Shown here: piece after piece, positions 6,852 through 8,645 of the stretch
Numbering within the stretch: the first letter of the stretch is position 1
Layout of the letters: each line of letters starts with the position of its first letter
Source: Sterolibacterium sp052034445
GTDB lineage: Bacteria; Pseudomonadota; Gammaproteobacteria; Burkholderiales; Rhodocyclaceae
DNA length: 8,645 nucleotides
Direction: 5' to 3'
Assembly: GCA_052034445.1 (NCBI GenBank)
Contig: JBPOIN010000267.1
Span: forward strand, 1 to 8,645
Program-made: the position numbers and the translations under genes
The notes under the pieces: generated by a model
Databases searched by the model: none
What the model was told of the DNA's origin: nothing
Seen by the model: only the letters and a program-made list of their open reading frames with translations

Positions 6852-7466
6852 TTATTCCTGGAAAAGCAATGCAAACAGTTCGGGATGGCATGCGCGCTGG
6901 GGCGCAAGACGCAGACGCGAAGCGTGAACCGCCGCGAGGAGGTCAGCAATCGCATCCTGAAATACGTCGTTGATTATAACGTATTCAAACTCGCCGACAT
7001 GGCGCATTTCGGTGAGTGCGGCGAGATGCCGGCGGGCGATGGTCTCATCGCAATCCGTGGCGCGGCCGCGCAGGCGGCGTTCGAGCTCGTCCATCGAGGG
7101 CGGCAGGATGAAGATGCCGACGGCGTCCTTGAAATGCTGTTTGACCTGCTGTGCGCCCTGCCAGTCGATTTCGAGCAGGATGTCGTTGCCGGCCGCGACT
7201 TCCTTTTCGATCCACAGGCGCGAGGTGCCGTAGAAGTTGCCATGCACTTCGGCCGATTCGAGAAACTCGCCGCGGCTGCGCATGGCGAGGAATTCCTCGA
7301 CATTGATGAAGTGATAATCGCGACCGTTCTGTTCGCCGGGACGCGGCGCGCGCGTGGTGTAGGAGACCGACAGATGCACGCGTGGGTCGCGCTTGAGCAG
7401 TTCATGCACCAGCGTGGTCTTGCCCGCGCCGGACGGGGCCGCAACAATGAAGAGAGTTCCGCTCAT
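6852..7466 (-). CDS. gmk: Guanylate kinase
   Basis: The 204-residue enzyme phosphorylates GMP (and dGMP) to GDP with ATP in the cytoplasm. The P-loop is at residues 10-18 (APSGAGKTT). The GMP-binding region follows, with SYTTRAPRPGE (35-45), GRDYHF (48-53), GEFLE (66-70), the VHGNFYGT stretch (74-81) and IDWQG (100-104, D101). The lid contains RLRGRATDC. Length is normal for the family. The frame is open for about 160 codons further upstream, but that part is a shadow of the preceding gene. The ATG at 7466 is set by the P-loop position and by AGGAG 7 nt upstream. This ATG overlaps the TGA of the upstream gene as ATGA. The product supplies GDP/GTP, the substrates of SpoT encoded two genes downstream. 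Confidence 0.97.
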   Translation of the reverse strand: MSGTLFIVAAPSGAGKTTLVHELLKRDPRVHLSVSYTTRAPRPGEQNGRDYHFINVEEFLAMRSRGEFLESAEVHGNFYGTSRLWIEKEVAAGNDILLEIDWQGAQQVKQHFKDAVGIFILPPSMDELERRLRGRATDCDETIARRHLAALTEMRHVGEFEYVIINDVFQDAIADLLAAVHASRLRLAPQRACHPELFALLFQE

Positions 7467-8020
7467 CTGGGGTCTCCTGATGATCCGTTGGCTGCTTTTG
7501 ACGCTGGTCTGGCTGCCGGTTTGGCATCGCGCGCTGGTGTTTCCGCGAGCGCCGTGCAGGTGCCGATCAGCAGGCGGCCGTGGGCGCCGGCCGTGGCTTT
7601 CTGATACTGGCTCGAATGTTCGCTCCAGATCAAGCGCCGGGTTTCGGGGAAGTACGAAATGAACGCGAAGGCATCGTTGTCGGGTGCGCCTTTCTGGCGG
7701 CCGACAAAACCCGTGTAGGCACCGCGGTCGACCTTCAGCAGGGCGTATTCGATTTCGTCCGTCTCGGCTGGATCCGGCTTGTCGACGCTGAACATCCTGG
7801 CCGGGCTGTCGACATCGTTCCAGGTCAGGCGCACCTTGAGGTTGGCGTTGGTGGCGTCGCTCTTGGCGAGTTGCTGGCGGAATTCCAGCGGCGCGGCGGG
7901 GCTTGACGAGTAGTCGAGGCGAAAGCCCTCGAAATTGCCGCATTCGATCTTGTGCGCGGCCGCGAGGGTCGTCAGCGGCAGGCTGGCGAGGCAGGCAAGC
8001 AGGATTCGGGTATGGCGCAT
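7463..8020 (-). CDS. Unrecognised secreted protein preceding gmk
   Basis: I do not recognise this 185-residue protein. It starts with a probable Sec signal peptide (MRHTRILLACLASLPLTTLA, likely cleavage after AAA at residues 20-22), so the mature protein should be periplasmic or outside the cell. The mature part has alternating polar and hydrophobic stretches that suggest beta structure (LKVRLTWNDV, FAFISYFPETRRLIWSEH). It carries two cysteines, C27 and C155, that could form a disulfide, and an Ala/Pro/Lys-rich, probably disordered tail from about residue 160. A lipoprotein is unlikely, since the only candidate Cys (C10) is too close to the N-terminus. The start at 8020 is chosen for the signal peptide. 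A GTG at 8071 would overlap the preceding gene and bury the signal. No clear Shine-Dalgarno is seen. The stop overlaps the gmk ATG (ATGA), so it is likely cotranscribed with gmk. Confidence 0.8.
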   Translation of the reverse strand: MRHTRILLACLASLPLTTLAAAHKIECGNFEGFRLDYSSSPAAPLEFRQQLAKSDATNANLKVRLTWNDVDSPARMFSVDKPDPAETDEIEYALLKVDRGAYTGFVGRQKGAPDNDAFAFISYFPETRRLIWSEHSSQYQKATAGAHGRLLIGTCTALAETPARDAKPAARPASKAANGSSGDPR

Positions 8021-8054
8021 GATGAGTCTGTGAAGGAGTGGATGTGGCAGATGT

Positions 8055-8645
8055 TCAATCGACGCCAGCACGTTGCAGAAAATGGCCCAGATGCAGATCG
8101 CTCTTGATCGTATGATTGATCTGCCAGTCGACGAGAACCAGCTGGACGCGGAAGCTCAGATACAGCTGGTCGCGTTCGTGGTTTTCGATTTCGCGCCGCA
8201 GTTCGGCGAAGAAGCGGTCGAAGGTGCGGTGCTGACGAATGTGGTCCTTGGTGAAGGGATAGTCGTAGCGCTGCATGAGGTTTTCTTCGGAACTGTTGAG
8301 CGCTGACACGAGTTCGGCAAAGTGATCGAGTGTGCTGCCGATATTCGGATCGTCCTCTGCCACCTGCTGCACCAAGGTCGCGATGCAGTCATGCAGATCC
8401 TGATGCTGGGTGTCGATGCCGCGAATGCCGACCGAGTATTCGTTGCGCCAGCCGAGCGAAACGTCGATGGGCTGGGCGATTTCCTGTTCGCTGTTGCGGG
8501 CGGATTCCTTGCAGCGGTCCAGATACACGCGCACGGCGCGGTCATCGGGGGCAATGCGCAGACATTCCTGCAGTAGCGGCAGGGCCAGATCGCTGCGTCC
8601 CAGGTGATAGTAGGCCAGCGCTTCCTCGAAGTTGCGCATGGTGGC
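8055..8645 (-). CDS. C-terminal part of a hemerythrin-domain protein with a TPR-like helical segment (5' end outside window)
   Basis: The visible part is 196 codons. Residues 4-48, numbered from the Met at 8639, form a TPR-like helical pair (FEEALAYYHLGR, then LALPLLQECLRIAPDD and VRVYLDRC). Residues 62-190 form a bacteriohemerythrin domain: GWRNEYSVGIRGIDTQH (H79), SSEENLM (E118), H133-xxx-H137, and WQINHTIKSD (H176, D181). Hemerythrins hold a di-iron centre that binds O2 reversibly. The His expected four residues before E118 is Leu (L114), so one ligand to the O2-binding iron is missing. The frame stays open to the window end, two codons beyond the Met. That Met lies inside a helix, so the gene very probably extends upstream. 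The FEEALAYYHLGR…VYLDRC segment resembles the tail that follows class III adenylate/guanylate cyclase domains. That parent domain is an inference. Role: probable oxygen or redox input to a larger protein. Confidence 0.82.
   Translation of the reverse strand, partial: ATMRNFEEALAYYHLGRSDLALPLLQECLRIAPDDRAVRVYLDRCKESARNSEQEIAQPIDVSLGWRNEYSVGIRGIDTQHQDLHDCIATLVQQVAEDDPNIGSTLDHFAELVSALNSSEENLMQRYDYPFTKDHIRQHRTFDRFFAELRREIENHERDQLYLSFRVQLVLVDWQINHTIKSDLHLGHFLQRAGVD

Noticed and set aside
4489..7604. Long plus-strand open frames antisense to spoT, rpoZ and gmk (4489-5499, 5839-6777, 6585-7604)
   Set aside because: All lie opposite clearly functional minus-strand genes, show shadow-type composition and have no recognisable domains or ribosome binding sites.
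6852..7943. N-terminally extended guanylate kinase of 363 residues
   Set aside because: The extra 159 residues are an out-of-frame reading of the upstream secreted-protein gene. Family length, P-loop position and the AGGAG site support the start at 7466.
7991..8020. Lipoprotein signal (LLAC) in the secreted protein before gmk
   Set aside because: Only nine residues precede the Cys, too short for a lipoprotein signal, and the hydrophobic stretch continues past it to a normal signal peptidase I site.
1..8645. Mobile element, CRISPR array, tRNA or rRNA
   Set aside because: I found no transposase-like frame, no regularly spaced direct repeats of CRISPR type, and no tRNA or rRNA-like sequence in the gaps, which are all shorter than 210 nt.

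Overview
The window is about 8.6 kb of GC-rich DNA from a proteobacterial chromosome, most likely a betaproteobacterium and possibly Rhodocyclales-like. The evidence is a 68-residue RNA polymerase omega subunit, a gene resembling the betaproteobacterial DUF3460 family, the gmk-rpoZ-spoT gene order, and a periplasmic nitrate reductase operon. This placement comes from family knowledge, not from a search. Every gene I can support lies on the minus strand, so transcription runs from high to low coordinates.

Region 1 (8645 down to 4378) is a compact gene run. It starts with the C-terminal part of a protein that carries a helical repeat-like segment and a hemerythrin domain. Next come an unrecognised secreted protein, guanylate kinase (gmk), RNA polymerase omega (rpoZ) and the bifunctional (p)ppGpp synthetase/hydrolase (spoT). 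The secreted-protein gene overlaps gmk by an ATGA, gmk and rpoZ are 3 nt apart, and rpoZ and spoT are 38 nt apart. Together these genes touch guanine nucleotide supply, the stringent response, transcription and, through the hemerythrin domain, possibly oxygen or redox sensing.

Region 2 (4377 to 3895) holds a short intergenic stretch, a 63-codon DUF3460-like gene, and a strong intrinsic terminator (13-bp perfect stem plus T-run). The terminator insulates this gene from the nap operon.

Region 3 (3894 to 1) is a periplasmic nitrate reductase operon in the order napD-napA-napG, with napG running off the window edge. Upstream of napD lies a near-perfect FNR/DNR-type box, TTGACACATATCAA on the coding strand. 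It sits at the spacing expected for a class II activated promoter, which suggests induction under low oxygen. NapD is the chaperone for the NapA Tat signal. NapA is the Mo-bisMGD/4Fe-4S catalytic subunit. NapG is a four-cluster ferredoxin-like protein that, with NapH, passes quinol electrons towards the reductase. No napF precedes napD in this window.

The most notable points are: a hemerythrin domain lacking one of the canonical His ligands (Leu, one base away from a His codon); its probable fusion to a larger upstream protein; the FNR-box promoter with a second inverted repeat at the predicted start site; a four-copy heptamer repeat between napA and napG; and a NapG with a long low-complexity C-terminal extension. 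I saw no CRISPR array, tRNA, rRNA or insertion sequence, and nothing that amounts to a clearly new system.
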